This document shows positions 42,770 to 50,337 of a stretch of DNA of 64,000 bases, in pieces (position 1 is the first letter of the stretch; each line of letters opens with the position of its first letter). Position numbers and translations under genes: made by a program. Origin of the DNA: Clostridiales bacterium (GTDB lineage Bacteria > Bacillota > Clostridia > Oscillospirales > Acutalibacteraceae); assembly GCA_012839345.1 (NCBI GenBank), contig DUNN01000036.1:62001-126000 (forward strand), in the 5' to 3' direction. The notes under the pieces are model-generated. The model was not told the origin of the DNA. It searched no databases and saw only the letters and a program-made list of their open reading frames with translations.

Positions 42770-45160
42770 TTGAAAATGACGAGCAATCAAATACTGGACT
42801 TACGGAAGAAAGTTTTGGAGAAGGAATTCTCCCGAATGAATAATATGCAAAAGGAAGCCGTCTTTCATGTGGACGGGCCGCTCTTGATTCTTGCCGGTGC
42901 GGGCAGCGGAAAAACCACGGTTCTGGTCAACCGCATTGCCAATATTATTCGCTACGGCAACGCGTATGCCAGCAGCCAGATTTCCCCGGAGTTTGGCGAG
43001 TTGGATCTGTCCGCGGTGAATAACTTTTTGGCACAGGGCACTCCCCTTCCAGAGGAAACCGTCGCTCGCCTTGCGGTGAATCCTTGCCGACCCTGGCAGA
43101 TTCTTGCCATTACCTTTACCAACAAGGCGGCAGGGGAACTGAAAAACAGGCTGGTGGCTATGCTAGGCGAACCAGGAAACGATATTTGGGCTTCCACGTT
43201 CCATTCTACCTGTGCGCGACTGCTGCGGCGTGATGCGGACAGGCTGGGGTATTCCGCCCATTTTACCATCTACGACACCGACGATTCCCGCCGGTTGATG
43301 AAGGACTGCCAGAAGGCGCTTGGCATCGATGACAAGGTGCTGTCCTACAAGGCGATTTTATCTGCAATTTCCCATGCGAAAGACAGCATGGTTCTGCCGG
43401 ACGAATTTGAACGGCAGGCGGGAACCGACAATCGGCTTGCCATGATTGCTAAGGCGTACCGCCTTTACCAGAGCCGCTTGAAGGACGCGGATGCTATGGA
43501 CTTCGACGATCTAATCTGCAACTGCGTCCTCCTGCTGAAGAATCATCCCGATGTACTGGATTATTATCAGAACCGGTTCCGCTACGTGATGGTGGATGAA
43601 TATCAGGACACCAACCACGCGCAGTACCTGTTAGTTAATCTGTTGGCCCAGAAAAGCCAGAACCTCTGCGTGGTCGGCGACGACGACCAGAGCATCTATA
43701 AATTCCGCGGCGCAACCATTGAAAATATTTTGAGCTTTGAAAAAAACTTCCCAAAGGCGAAGGTCATTCGGCTGGAACAGAATTACCGCTCCACCAAGAA
43801 TATTCTGAATGCCGCGAATGCTGTGATTGCGAACAACGTTTCCCGAAAGGGCAAGACCCTTTGGACGGACAATAAAACCGGCGACAAAATCGGGGTACAT
43901 ACGTCGTTCAGCGAACAGGATGAAGCGGAGCAGATTTCGAAAAAAATTCTGGAGGAAGTCGCTAACGGCCGCAAATTCCATGATTTTGCCATTTTGTACC
44001 GTATGAACTCCCAGTCCAATACGCTGGAAAGAATGTTCGTCAAGTCCGGCATTCCGTACCGTGTAATCGGCGGCCTGCGGTTCTATGAACGCAAGGAAAT
44101 CAAGGATATGATCGCTTATTTGAGCGTGATCAACAATCCAAACGATGAAATTCGTCTGCGCCGCATTATCAACCAGCCGAAGCGCTCCATCGGCGACAAA
44201 ACGATTGCGCAGGCTTCGGAAATTGCGGAGCAGGTTGGCGAAAGCCTGTACGATGTAATTTGCCATGCGGATGAATATGAGCCGCTGAAGCGTACCGCGC
44301 AAAAGCTGCTTCAGTTTGCCTCTACCATGAAGGAACTCGTTGAAGCGGCGGAGGACGAAACCGTACGGCTGAGCGAACTGTACCAGATGATTTTGGACAA
44401 GACCAACTACATTGAGGCGCTGCGCGCGGCAGAAGGAGACGAAGCGCAGGACCGCATTGAAAACATTAACGAACTTGCCTCCAACCTGATTCAGTATCAG
44501 GAGGACAACGGCGAGGAAGCCAGCCTTTCCGGTTTCCTGGAGGAAGTATCCCTGATGACGGATATTGATAATTACGACGAAGACTCCGACAGCGTGGTTA
44601 TGATGACCATGCATTCCGCGAAGGGGTTGGAATTCCCGGTCGTTTTCCTTCCTGGATTTGAGGAGGGAATTTTCCCCGGAATACAGGCCATTTACAATCC
44701 GACGGAAATTGAAGAGGAGCGCCGTCTTGCCTATGTTGCCATTACGCGTGCAAAGGAAGAGCTTTATATTTTGAACGCCGAAAGCCGGATGATTTTCGGC
44801 AGCACGGTGCGGAACAAACCGTCACGTTTTATTCAGGAAATTCCGGAGGAACTGGTGGAGACCAGTCGTTCGCGTTCCTGGAAGAAACCGCAGCCGGGAA
44901 CGGTACTTCCCACTTCTTCCCGGGACGCCCGCGTGGCTTCTACGGAAGCGGCGCGCAACTTCGGTCCCGCGGAAATTGCGCGCGGTTCGGTGCCGGCGGT
45001 GCGCTTTAAGCCGGGCGACAGCGTGTACCACAAAACGTTCGGCAACGGCATGGTTGTTTCCGCCACACCGATGGGCAACGACACCCTTCTGGAAATTGCC
45101 TTTGATACCATTGGAACCAAAAAGCTGATGGCTAATTTTGCGCGGCTGCAAAAATGCTGA
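42770..45160 (+). CDS. pcrA: ATP-dependent DNA helicase PcrA (UvrD/Rep superfamily 1)
   Basis: The 796-residue SF1A helicase shows motif I LAGAGSGKTTVLVNR, Ia AITFTNKAAGELKNRL, II VDEYQDTNHAQY, III VVGDDDQSIYKFRGA, IV RLEQNYRST, V TMHSAKGLEFPVVFLPGFEEG and VI YVAITRAKEEL. It unwinds 3'-to-5' in repair and plasmid or rolling-circle contexts. A stretch of about 45 residues after motif I (YASSQISPEF to PCRPW) enlarges domain 1A relative to Bacillus PcrA. The start is TTG 42770, since GGAGG is 7 nt upstream; ATG 42776 would be 13 nt away. Confidence 0.93.
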   Translation: MKMTSNQILDLRKKVLEKEFSRMNNMQKEAVFHVDGPLLILAGAGSGKTTVLVNRIANIIRYGNAYASSQISPEFGELDLSAVNNFLAQGTPLPEETVARLAVNPCRPWQILAITFTNKAAGELKNRLVAMLGEPGNDIWASTFHSTCARLLRRDADRLGYSAHFTIYDTDDSRRLMKDCQKALGIDDKVLSYKAILSAISHAKDSMVLPDEFERQAGTDNRLAMIAKAYRLYQSRLKDADAMDFDDLICNCVLLLKNHPDVLDYYQNRFRYVMVDEYQDTNHAQYLLVNLLAQKSQNLCVVGDDDQSIYKFRGATIENILSFEKNFPKAKVIRLEQNYRSTKNILNAANAVIANNVSRKGKTLWTDNKTGDKIGVHTSFSEQDEAEQISKKILEEVANGRKFHDFAILYRMNSQSNTLERMFVKSGIPYRVIGGLRFYERKEIKDMIAYLSVINNPNDEIRLRRIINQPKRSIGDKTIAQASEIAEQVGESLYDVICHADEYEPLKRTAQKLLQFASTMKELVEAAEDETVRLSELYQMILDKTNYIEALRAAEGDEAQDRIENINELASNLIQYQEDNGEEASLSGFLEEVSLMTDIDNYDEDSDSVVMMTMHSAKGLEFPVVFLPGFEEGIFPGIQAIYNPTEIEEERRLAYVAITRAKEELYILNAESRMIFGSTVRNKPSRFIQEIPEELVETSRSRSWKKPQPGTVLPTSSRDARVASTEAARNFGPAEIARGSVPAVRFKPGDSVYHKTFGNGMVVSATPMGNDTLLEIAFDTIGTKKLMANFARLQKC

Positions 45161-45176
45161 CTGGTTAGAACACGAT

Positions 45177-45209
45177 AAAACCCGCCTGATTTTTCAGGCG
45201 GGTTTTTTT
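45177..45209. terminator. bidirectional terminator
   Basis: A stem built on AACCCGCCTGA and its complement with a short loop is flanked by A on the left and seven T on the right. It ends pcrA and can also end the minus-strand split gene, whose stop is at 45236. Confidence 0.9.
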
Positions 45210-45235
45210 GCGTATTTGCGCACTTTTTGAATTCT

Positions 45236-45958
45236 TTACCTGGATTTTCCGCCACGGTCTCCGCATCCGCAGTCCGTAATCTTCGGCGGGAAGAATTCGT
45301 CGGTCGGGAAATCGATGCGGCGGAACATTGCACAGGGGTCATCCGATGTAGCAACACATTCCTTCTCGGGAATGCAGAAGTCGTATGCCGGAATCAGAAG
45401 CTGTACGTTTCTGACAATCTGAACAATGGTGAAAATTCCAAGTGTAACGTAAACGGCGCGGCTTCCTCCAAAGTCCAGGTCTCCGCCAAAGCGGTTGCTG
45501 ATGCTGTCCGGAATGCGGCAGCAGCTGTCGCAGCCGTGCGGCGGGCAGTCGCAGATTCTTGCGGAAAGTCCAATCGGCTCTGCCACCTGAACTGTTGCCT
45601 TGGGCAGAACATCCGGGCTGTTTTGCTGATCCAGCTTATCCGGCGAATAATCGGAGCTGAACATTTTTACGTTTCCTTCGCTGCCATACAGAATGGCTCT
45701 TTTGCTGAATATGGAGACACCATTGACGGTCGTAGGAGTCGAAGACAGCGGCCCGAAGACGTCGAGATATACATTGAAGAAGAAAGTCATGTCGATGGAA
45801 TAAAACCCCTTGTTGAACGGCACCGGCTCCAAATCCAGGAAAACGGTGATTACGCTGGCGCTCTTTAGTCTGACGTTCGCCGCGTGTTCAATCAGGTCGT
45901 GATAAGTCGTTGGGAAGTAGACTCTCAGATCTTCAAGGCAATCTTTATCAGAAGAATG
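45236..45958 (-). CDS. 3' part of a split conserved gene (240 codons, no start codon of its own)
   Basis: The frame is open from the recombinase end to TAA at 45236. It reads HSSDKDCLEDLRVYFP, then EPVPFNKGFYSIDMTFFF, and ends in a Cys-rich region (CDCPPHGCDSCCRIP, PAYDFCIPEKECVA). I recognise it as a Clostridia family of unknown function whose members begin with a CIDxxRVYDSC-type segment before DKDCLEDLRVYF. That segment is missing here but occurs on the same strand at 49743-49910. No ATG or ribosome site is present near the break; a TTG at 45832 is the first alternative start and would lose conserved residues. The fragment is probably silent unless the interval 45957-49811 is excised. Confidence 0.75.
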   Translation of the reverse strand, partial: HSSDKDCLEDLRVYFPTTYHDLIEHAANVRLKSASVITVFLDLEPVPFNKGFYSIDMTFFFNVYLDVFGPLSSTPTTVNGVSIFSKRAILYGSEGNVKMFSSDYSPDKLDQQNSPDVLPKATVQVAEPIGLSARICDCPPHGCDSCCRIPDSISNRFGGDLDFGGSRAVYVTLGIFTIVQIVRNVQLLIPAYDFCIPEKECVATSDDPCAMFRRIDFPTDEFFPPKITDCGCGDRGGKSR

Positions 45959-45974
45959 TTCAGGATGGATAGAA
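45957..45974 (+). repeat. left arm of the element (attachment-site half)
   Basis: This 18-bp sequence TGTTCAGGATGGATAGAA includes the core TGTTC. It overlaps the recombinase stop codon. It matches the inverse of 49785-49802 at 16 of 18 positions. Confidence 0.65.
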
Positions 45975-47441
45975 GGGTTTTAAATAAATATCAAGCAAAA
46001 ACTGGGATGCCGGCGCACCTTTCTGTTTGCGATAAATAATCTTTTGAATCAGGGCTTTCAGAATGCGATTTTTTTGAAGGCTGGAACCGTTCCAGTAGAA
46101 AGAAAAGAAATCAATCGTTTTATTACTAATTTTATAATAGTTAATATGAGAAATGGATTTTAGCTTGAATTCGAGCTGTTTTAGTTCCTCTAATTTTTGG
46201 TTGAGTGCGTTTTGACGGGAAAGGAAGGTCTGCGTATCGTAAACTCCCTGTTCCAGCAAATCGTGAAGCGTTTCCAACTGATGAAGAACCGTGCGTTTCT
46301 GCGTTTCGACGGAAACTAGCAGGCTTGTATCGGCAGTTTCCCGTGGTGACGGCAGCGGTTCCAGCAGAAGGACCGGTTCGCCAAGCCTTGCCTTCAGATT
46401 GTTCAAAACGGTTTTCTCGACAAGCGGCAGGGAAGAAGACGCCATGCAGCCGCGCCGGGGGCACAGCAGGCGCTGAACCCCATTGGGTAGAATCTGGCGC
46501 TGCATGCGGGTGCCGCAGTTCGCGCAGTAGACGAGCCCGGCCAGCGGATTTTCTGTTTTTTCCGATTTCACGGGCGGCCGGCTGCGGGAAGCGCGGATGG
46601 CCTGTGCCTGCCGGAAAAGTTCCGGGTCCAGAATCGGCGGATGAATTCCGTCGACAACGGTCCAGTTTTCCTCCGAATTTTTTATCGTAATGACTTCACG
46701 GCTTCCGTGGCGGATTCTGCTTTTCTGATTCCAGACTATTTTCCCAATATAGACCTGGTTTTTCAGAATTTTCAGGACGGAGGTCCGCCCGAAGCACGCT
46801 GCTCGGTGCGGTTTTGCACCCAGGGCGTTAAGTGTATCCGCAATCTGCTGGCACCCCATGCTCTGGTGGACGTAAAGTTCAAAAATCAGCCGTACAAACC
46901 GAGCCTCCTCCTCGTTGACCGCCAGCGTTGGGTGCTTATTCTGGGTCGTTTTCCGGTAGCCGTAGGGTGCATTGGAAAGGTACCCGCCTTCTTCAATCGA
47001 TTTTCGGATGCCCCGCTGCATCCGGCGCTTGATAGCTTTTAATTCCTGTCGAGCAAGAAAGGTTTCAAATTCCGTATAAGTTTCGTCCATTTCGTTATTT
47101 AGATCATAAATTTTACGGGGAGTAATAATTTTTACCCCTGCATTTTTCAGTGTTTCCAAAATGATGCCCTGGTCGCTCATGGTTCCGCGTCCGAGGCGGT
47201 CAATATCCATGCACAGCACCGCGTCGTATTGTCCTTGCTCGACTGCTTCCATCAGTTCCAGCATTTTTGGTCTGGCGTAAAGCGATTCGCCGGAGATCAC
47301 CTCTTCGTAAATTCCGGTTATGGTCAGCCCATTTTGAATCGCGTATTTCGTCAGGATTTCCCTGTGCCGTTTCAGGGTTTCCTCCACCGTATCGCTCAGT
47401 TCTTCCGCACGACTTTTGCGCAGATACATCGCCGTATTCAT
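45960..47441 (-). CDS. large serine recombinase (SpoIVCA/TndX-like)
   Basis: The 493-residue site-specific recombinase has an N-terminal resolvase catalytic domain with nucleophile Ser10 in MYLRKSR and arginines in DIDRLGRGTMSDQG, then a recombinase domain (about 160-270; GYLSNAPYGYRK) and a zinc ribbon (CANCGTRM with CPRRGC). A coiled coil and a basic C terminus (KALIQKIIYRKQKG) follow. Large serine recombinases integrate and excise DNA between short cores. ATG 47441 follows GGTGGGAAC; the frame upstream from GTG 47474 is possible but less good. Its stop codon overlaps the left core, so the gene lies at the extreme edge of the element, as spoIVCA does in skin. It is read in the same direction as the split gene. 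Confidence 0.9.
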   Translation of the reverse strand: MNTAMYLRKSRAEELSDTVEETLKRHREILTKYAIQNGLTITGIYEEVISGESLYARPKMLELMEAVEQGQYDAVLCMDIDRLGRGTMSDQGIILETLKNAGVKIITPRKIYDLNNEMDETYTEFETFLARQELKAIKRRMQRGIRKSIEEGGYLSNAPYGYRKTTQNKHPTLAVNEEEARFVRLIFELYVHQSMGCQQIADTLNALGAKPHRAACFGRTSVLKILKNQVYIGKIVWNQKSRIRHGSREVITIKNSEENWTVVDGIHPPILDPELFRQAQAIRASRSRPPVKSEKTENPLAGLVYCANCGTRMQRQILPNGVQRLLCPRRGCMASSSLPLVEKTVLNNLKARLGEPVLLLEPLPSPRETADTSLLVSVETQKRTVLHQLETLHDLLEQGVYDTQTFLSRQNALNQKLEELKQLEFKLKSISHINYYKISNKTIDFFSFYWNGSSLQKNRILKALIQKIIYRKQKGAPASQFLLDIYLKPFYPS

Positions 47442-47615
47442 TTGTTCCCACCGCCTTTTCATTGGATTCACCACATTCTACTTTCCAGCACGGCGATTTA
47501 GAATCAGTCTTCTCATAGGACGTGCCGTATCCGACATATTTTTTACAGGCGATTTGGCTTGATTTTCGGGCGGAAGAAGCCCAGGTTTCCAGCTTATAAA
47601 GGAGGAATTGAAGAA

Positions 47616-47831
47616 ATGGAAAATTGCGGAGAACCGGTGGTGCAAATCCATATGATAAGCGGAAGCGCGGAGGAAATCGGGAACAACCGAGAGGAATTTC
47701 TGGACGTCTGCGGGCAGGTCTGCAGCGAACAGTTCGGCACACCGGTAAAAGTGGTACAGATAAGCGGCCTTCATACGACGAAGAAACTTAGCCAGGATGG
47801 ATTTTTACAAATGAATCAGTCCGACCGGTGA
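47616..47831 (+). CDS. small hypothetical protein (71 aa) in the element
   Basis: ATG 47616 follows a strong AAAGGAGGAA site. The product begins MENCGEPVVQIHMISGSAEE, is acidic, has two cysteines in DVCGQVC and no membrane segment. It is divergent from the recombinase with about 175 bp between starts. By position it could be a recombination directionality factor or regulator for the recombinase, but no sequence evidence supports that; the function is unknown. Confidence 0.55.
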   Translation: MENCGEPVVQIHMISGSAEEIGNNREEFLDVCGQVCSEQFGTPVKVVQISGLHTTKKLSQDGFLQMNQSDR

Positions 47832-47857
47832 TAAAATGCTGCCGTTGCGGAATAATA

Positions 47858-47882
47858 GTCAAATCAGCTCGGTTGATTCGAC
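47858..47882. repeat. 25-bp imperfect palindrome, copy 2 of a dispersed repeat
   Basis: Arms 47858-47868 and 47872-47882 pair at 9 of 11 positions. With AATA before and ATT after, it closely resembles the palindrome at 42529-42553. It lies between the 71-aa gene and the thioredoxin-like gene, inside the recombinase element. Confidence 0.5.
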
Positions 47883-48020
47883 ATTGGGAGAACTACGGTG
47901 CGATGGACGTTGTGGAACAAAGGGTGACAGCCGTTGTCATCTGGCATATAATTGACTTAATGAACCTGATTTTTCAGAGGACAATGGACGAAAATACAGT
48001 TTGTGAAAGGATGATGAAAA

Positions 48021-48284
48021 GTGCCGAAACCGGTAAAAATGATGATTCTTGATACCTGCCCGTATTGCAGGCGGGCATTTGAAATGATGGACCAACTCCG
48101 GAAACAGCATCCGGAATACGAGAAGGTGCAGATTGAGGTGATTGGAGAGAGCAAGGAACCGGAAAAAACCGAGGGTTACGATTATTGGTATGTGCCTACC
48201 TTTTTTGTAGACGGTCGAAAAATACTGGAGGGGGTACCCACGCTGGAAAAGGTGGAGCAGGTTTTTCAAGAGGCCTTGCAATGA
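48021..48284 (+). CDS. thioredoxin-like/glutaredoxin-like protein
   Basis: The 87-residue thioredoxin-fold protein has the redox motif DTCPYCRRAF at residues 11-20 and the cis-proline segment YVPTFFVDGRKI. It is shorter than thioredoxin and close to glutaredoxin or NrdH-type reductants. GTG 48021 follows AAAGGATGA with about 9-nt spacing. It lies inside the recombinase element, divergent from nothing obvious; its role there is unknown. A strong terminator follows directly. Confidence 0.78.
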   Translation: MPKPVKMMILDTCPYCRRAFEMMDQLRKQHPEYEKVQIEVIGESKEPEKTEGYDYWYVPTFFVDGRKILEGVPTLEKVEQVFQEALQ

Positions 48285-48285
48285 A

Positions 48286-48331
48286 AAAGCCATAGGATAC
48301 GAATAGTTTCATCCGTATCCTATGGCTTTCC
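48286..48331. terminator. bidirectional terminator
   Basis: A 16-bp perfect stem (48286-48301 with 48314-48329) is flanked by A and T/C runs and serves the thioredoxin-like gene and the convergent uracil permease gene. Confidence 0.88.
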
Positions 48332-48366
48332 AATACTTGCAGTATAATATATATTTTAATTAACGA

Positions 48367-49638
48367 TTAGGATTCACTGTCGTTTGCAAGATGGAAATGG
48401 TCGATGATGAAGAACAGCAGGCTCAGAATCATGCCGACAATGGTGGCAAGCGCCATGCCTGTTAGCTGCACTGCGCCAAGCGGGATGGAAACGCCGCTCA
48501 GTCCTGTGATAAATACAATGGAGGTCAGCGCCAGATTGCGGGAACGGCTGTAATCTACCTTTGATTCCACCAGAAGGCGAATGCCGGACGTTGCAATCAT
48601 ACCGTACAGAAGGAAGCTGACGCCGCCGATGACCGGGCCGGGAATTGTCTGGATCAGCGCGGAAACTTTACCGATAAAGGCAACCACTGCGGAGATTACG
48701 GCTGCGCCGCCGATTACCTGTACGCTGTACACTTTGGTAATGGCCATAACCCCGATATTTTCCCCATAGGTGGTTGTCGGAACGGAACCGCAGAAACCGG
48801 AAAGTATGGTGGAAAGACCGTCTGCTAAAAGGGTGCGGTGAAGGCCCGGTTCTTTAATCAGGTCGCGCCCCACAATTTGGCTGGTAACCAGCTGGTGGCC
48901 GATATGTTCTGAAATAATCACCAAAGTGGCCGGAATGACAATTAAAATGGCGTTCATGTTAAAAATTGGCGTTTCAAAGTTCGGAAGGGCGAACCAGGCA
49001 GCCTGTTCCACCGGTTCAAAATTGACGAGGCCAAGGATGCAGGAGAGGACATAGCCTACAACGATGGCAATCAAAATCGGAATGACGGAGAAAAATCCGC
49101 GGAACAGCACGGAACCGAAGACGGCAATCAGCAGTGTAACTAAAAAGACGGCGACTGCTTTCGGGTCGACTGCTTTTTCGGCGGTTGCCACAATTCCGGC
49201 GGACTGTGCGGCGTTCCCTGCCAGCTCTAGACCGATCAGTGCGACAACTGAGCCCATGGCTGCGGGGGGCAGAACGATATCAATCCAATTCGTCCCGCAA
49301 AACCGGATAATTATGGCAACAAGGCAAAAAACAGCTCCAGCCACGATAAATCCACCGAGTGCATATCGATAATTCATGGACGAATTACCCATAATCACTA
49401 AAACCGGCGAGATAAATGCGAAGCTGGAGCCTAAATATGCGGGAGCTTTACCCTTTGTTATTAAAATGAAAAGCAATGTTCCAATACCATTCATAAGCAA
49501 CACAATCGCTGGGTTAATATGAAAGGTAAGGGGAACAATAACGGATGCGCCAAACATGGCGAACATATGCTGTAAACTGAGCGGGATGGCTTTTGGTATC
49601 GGAATTCTTTCTTCCACCTGGATAATTTCTCTTTGCAT
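48367..49638 (-). CDS. uraA: uracil permease (nucleobase:cation symporter-2 family)
   Basis: The 423-residue membrane transporter has about 14 helices. Family features are LQHMFAMFGASVIVP near the N terminus, ISEHIGHQLVTSQIVG (substrate-binding Glu/His) and the NAT signature region GFCGSVPTTTYGENIGV. It imports uracil with protons. GAGGTG precedes the ATG. It is the largest cargo of the recombinase-flanked element, which is unusual because uraA normally sits near pyrimidine genes. Loss by excision would affect only the cell or compartment in which excision happens. Confidence 0.9.
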   Translation of the reverse strand: MQREIIQVEERIPIPKAIPLSLQHMFAMFGASVIVPLTFHINPAIVLLMNGIGTLLFILITKGKAPAYLGSSFAFISPVLVIMGNSSMNYRYALGGFIVAGAVFCLVAIIIRFCGTNWIDIVLPPAAMGSVVALIGLELAGNAAQSAGIVATAEKAVDPKAVAVFLVTLLIAVFGSVLFRGFFSVIPILIAIVVGYVLSCILGLVNFEPVEQAAWFALPNFETPIFNMNAILIVIPATLVIISEHIGHQLVTSQIVGRDLIKEPGLHRTLLADGLSTILSGFCGSVPTTTYGENIGVMAITKVYSVQVIGGAAVISAVVAFIGKVSALIQTIPGPVIGGVSFLLYGMIATSGIRLLVESKVDYSRSRNLALTSIVFITGLSGVSIPLGAVQLTGMALATIVGMILSLLFFIIDHFHLANDSES

Positions 49639-49742
49639 AGCGACACCTCATTCATTAATTTTGGTAATCCTTCGCGAAGATTCCAAGAATTTTGCCGAAC
49701 CCGGGCAAAATCACCTTATTCTACGCTTCAAATTTGAAAAAG

Positions 49743-49910
49743 TCAATAGCATTTTAGAATATTTTGTGAGTTTTTGTCTGGGGGTTCTATCCAAGCTGAA
49801 CAATCCTGTTCGCTGCATGAATCATATACGCGCATGGCGTCTATGCATACTGCTTCTTTAAAATATCCTGTATCCTGAACGTTTGCAGATGTTTCTGAAT
49901 TACCATCCAT
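49743..49910 (-). CDS. 5' part of the split conserved gene
   Basis: ATG 49910 has an AGGAGG site (49924-49919) at 8-nt spacing, the strongest local start. The frame reads EAVCIDAMRVYDSCSEQDC and stops at 49743 after 55 codons. Residues 1-34 supply exactly the N-terminal CID/VYDSC segment lacking from the fragment at 45236-45958; codons after Glu34 belong to the inserted element. Joining at GAACA gives the sequence VYDSCSE-HSSDKDCLEDL without a frame shift, total 274 residues. A SigE/SigK-like promoter lies about 60 bp upstream. The protein's function is unknown; the Cys-rich, anion-rich composition would suit a spore coat or envelope protein, which is inference. Confidence 0.72.
   Translation of the reverse strand: MDGNSETSANVQDTGYFKEAVCIDAMRVYDSCSEQDCSAWIEPPDKNSQNILKCY
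49785..49802 (-). repeat. right arm of the element (attachment-site half)
   Basis: Read on the minus strand this is TGTTCAGCTTGGATAGAA, matching the left arm at 16 of 18 positions (only two adjacent bases differ). It ends 4 bp before the right core 49807-49811. On circle closure the two arms would face each other across 4 bp. Confidence 0.65.
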
Positions 49911-49968
49911 AGAATAATCCTCCTAACCTTGCTTACTTTACTTATTGAAACCCATGTTTCTCAATATC

Positions 49969-49995
49969 ATTTTATGGCGGCGGATTAATTGTGTT
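49969..49995 (-). promoter_or_regulatory. possible mother-cell (SigE/SigK-type) promoter of the split gene
   Basis: On the minus strand CATAAAATG begins at 49976, with AAC starting at 49995 (AC followed by 16 nt). SigK promoters in Bacillus resemble AC-N16/17-CATAnnnTA, and SigE -10 boxes resemble CATACAnT. The match is good but short. If right, the split gene is made in the mother cell during sporulation, the compartment where skin is excised. Confidence 0.35.
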
Positions 49996-50337
49996 ACAGG
50001 ATTCTTATAAAGACAGAAACAATGCTGTTCTTAAAAAAGATTCCCGATTGGATATTACTGTTGTGTTTCCATTGTCTTTTCGTTTTGTTGGAGATTTTTA
50101 ATATAAAAAATATAGTAATATTGATAAATAAAATATAGTTGATTGTGAAAAAATTCAACGGATTCTGTAAAATAAGTACAAAAACATATGCCGCCGCGGT
50201 ATAGTATTTCGTCTTATTGGGCTGGACTTGCTTATTTATCTTTGATTACAATTCTGTTATACTTTATGTTAAAGATTTGTAACGAAAATGTTAAGCGCCG
50301 AATCAGCGGCGTGCAGAAAATGAAATGAGGTTATTGC
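49996..50337. other. 342-bp AT-rich intergenic region upstream of the second Pit gene
   Basis: An extended -10 element TGTTATACT (50255-50263) probably serves the Pit gene, placing the start near 50270. TTAA-like hexamers recur at 50269, 50280 and 50291 (11-bp period), reminiscent of PhoP boxes but downstream of the -10. No ORF with a ribosome site was found. Confidence 0.4.

Larger units (their letters stand above)
45957..49811. mobile_element. 3.85-kb recombinase-flanked intervening element splitting a conserved gene
   Basis: Its edges are two copies of the 5-bp core TGTTC on the plus strand (45957-45961 and 49807-49811; GAACA on the minus strand), 3850 bp apart. The left end carries an 18-bp repeat (45957-45974) whose inverted copy (16/18) lies at 49785-49802, 9 bp from the right edge, as expected for the two arms of a serine-integrase attP. 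It contains the recombinase, a 71-aa ORF, a thioredoxin-like gene, uraA, and the last codons of the truncated 5' reading frame. Precise excision at the core joins 34 upstream codons to 240 downstream codons in frame. This resembles the skin element that splits sigK in Bacillus, but in another gene. Confidence 0.72.

Noticed and set aside
47828-48052. 74-codon plus-strand frame overlapping the thioredoxin-like start
   Set aside because: It runs through the palindromic repeat and has no ribosome site; likely spurious.
50025-50150. 38-codon hydrophobic plus-strand frame starting MLFLKKIPDW as another small toxin
   Set aside because: No ribosome site, no terminator or antisense signal; AT-rich sequence gives such frames by chance.
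50269-50296. Three TTAA-like hexamers at 11-bp spacing resembling PhoP boxes before the Pit gene
   Set aside because: They lie downstream of the best -10 element, the wrong side for activation, and match the motif only loosely.
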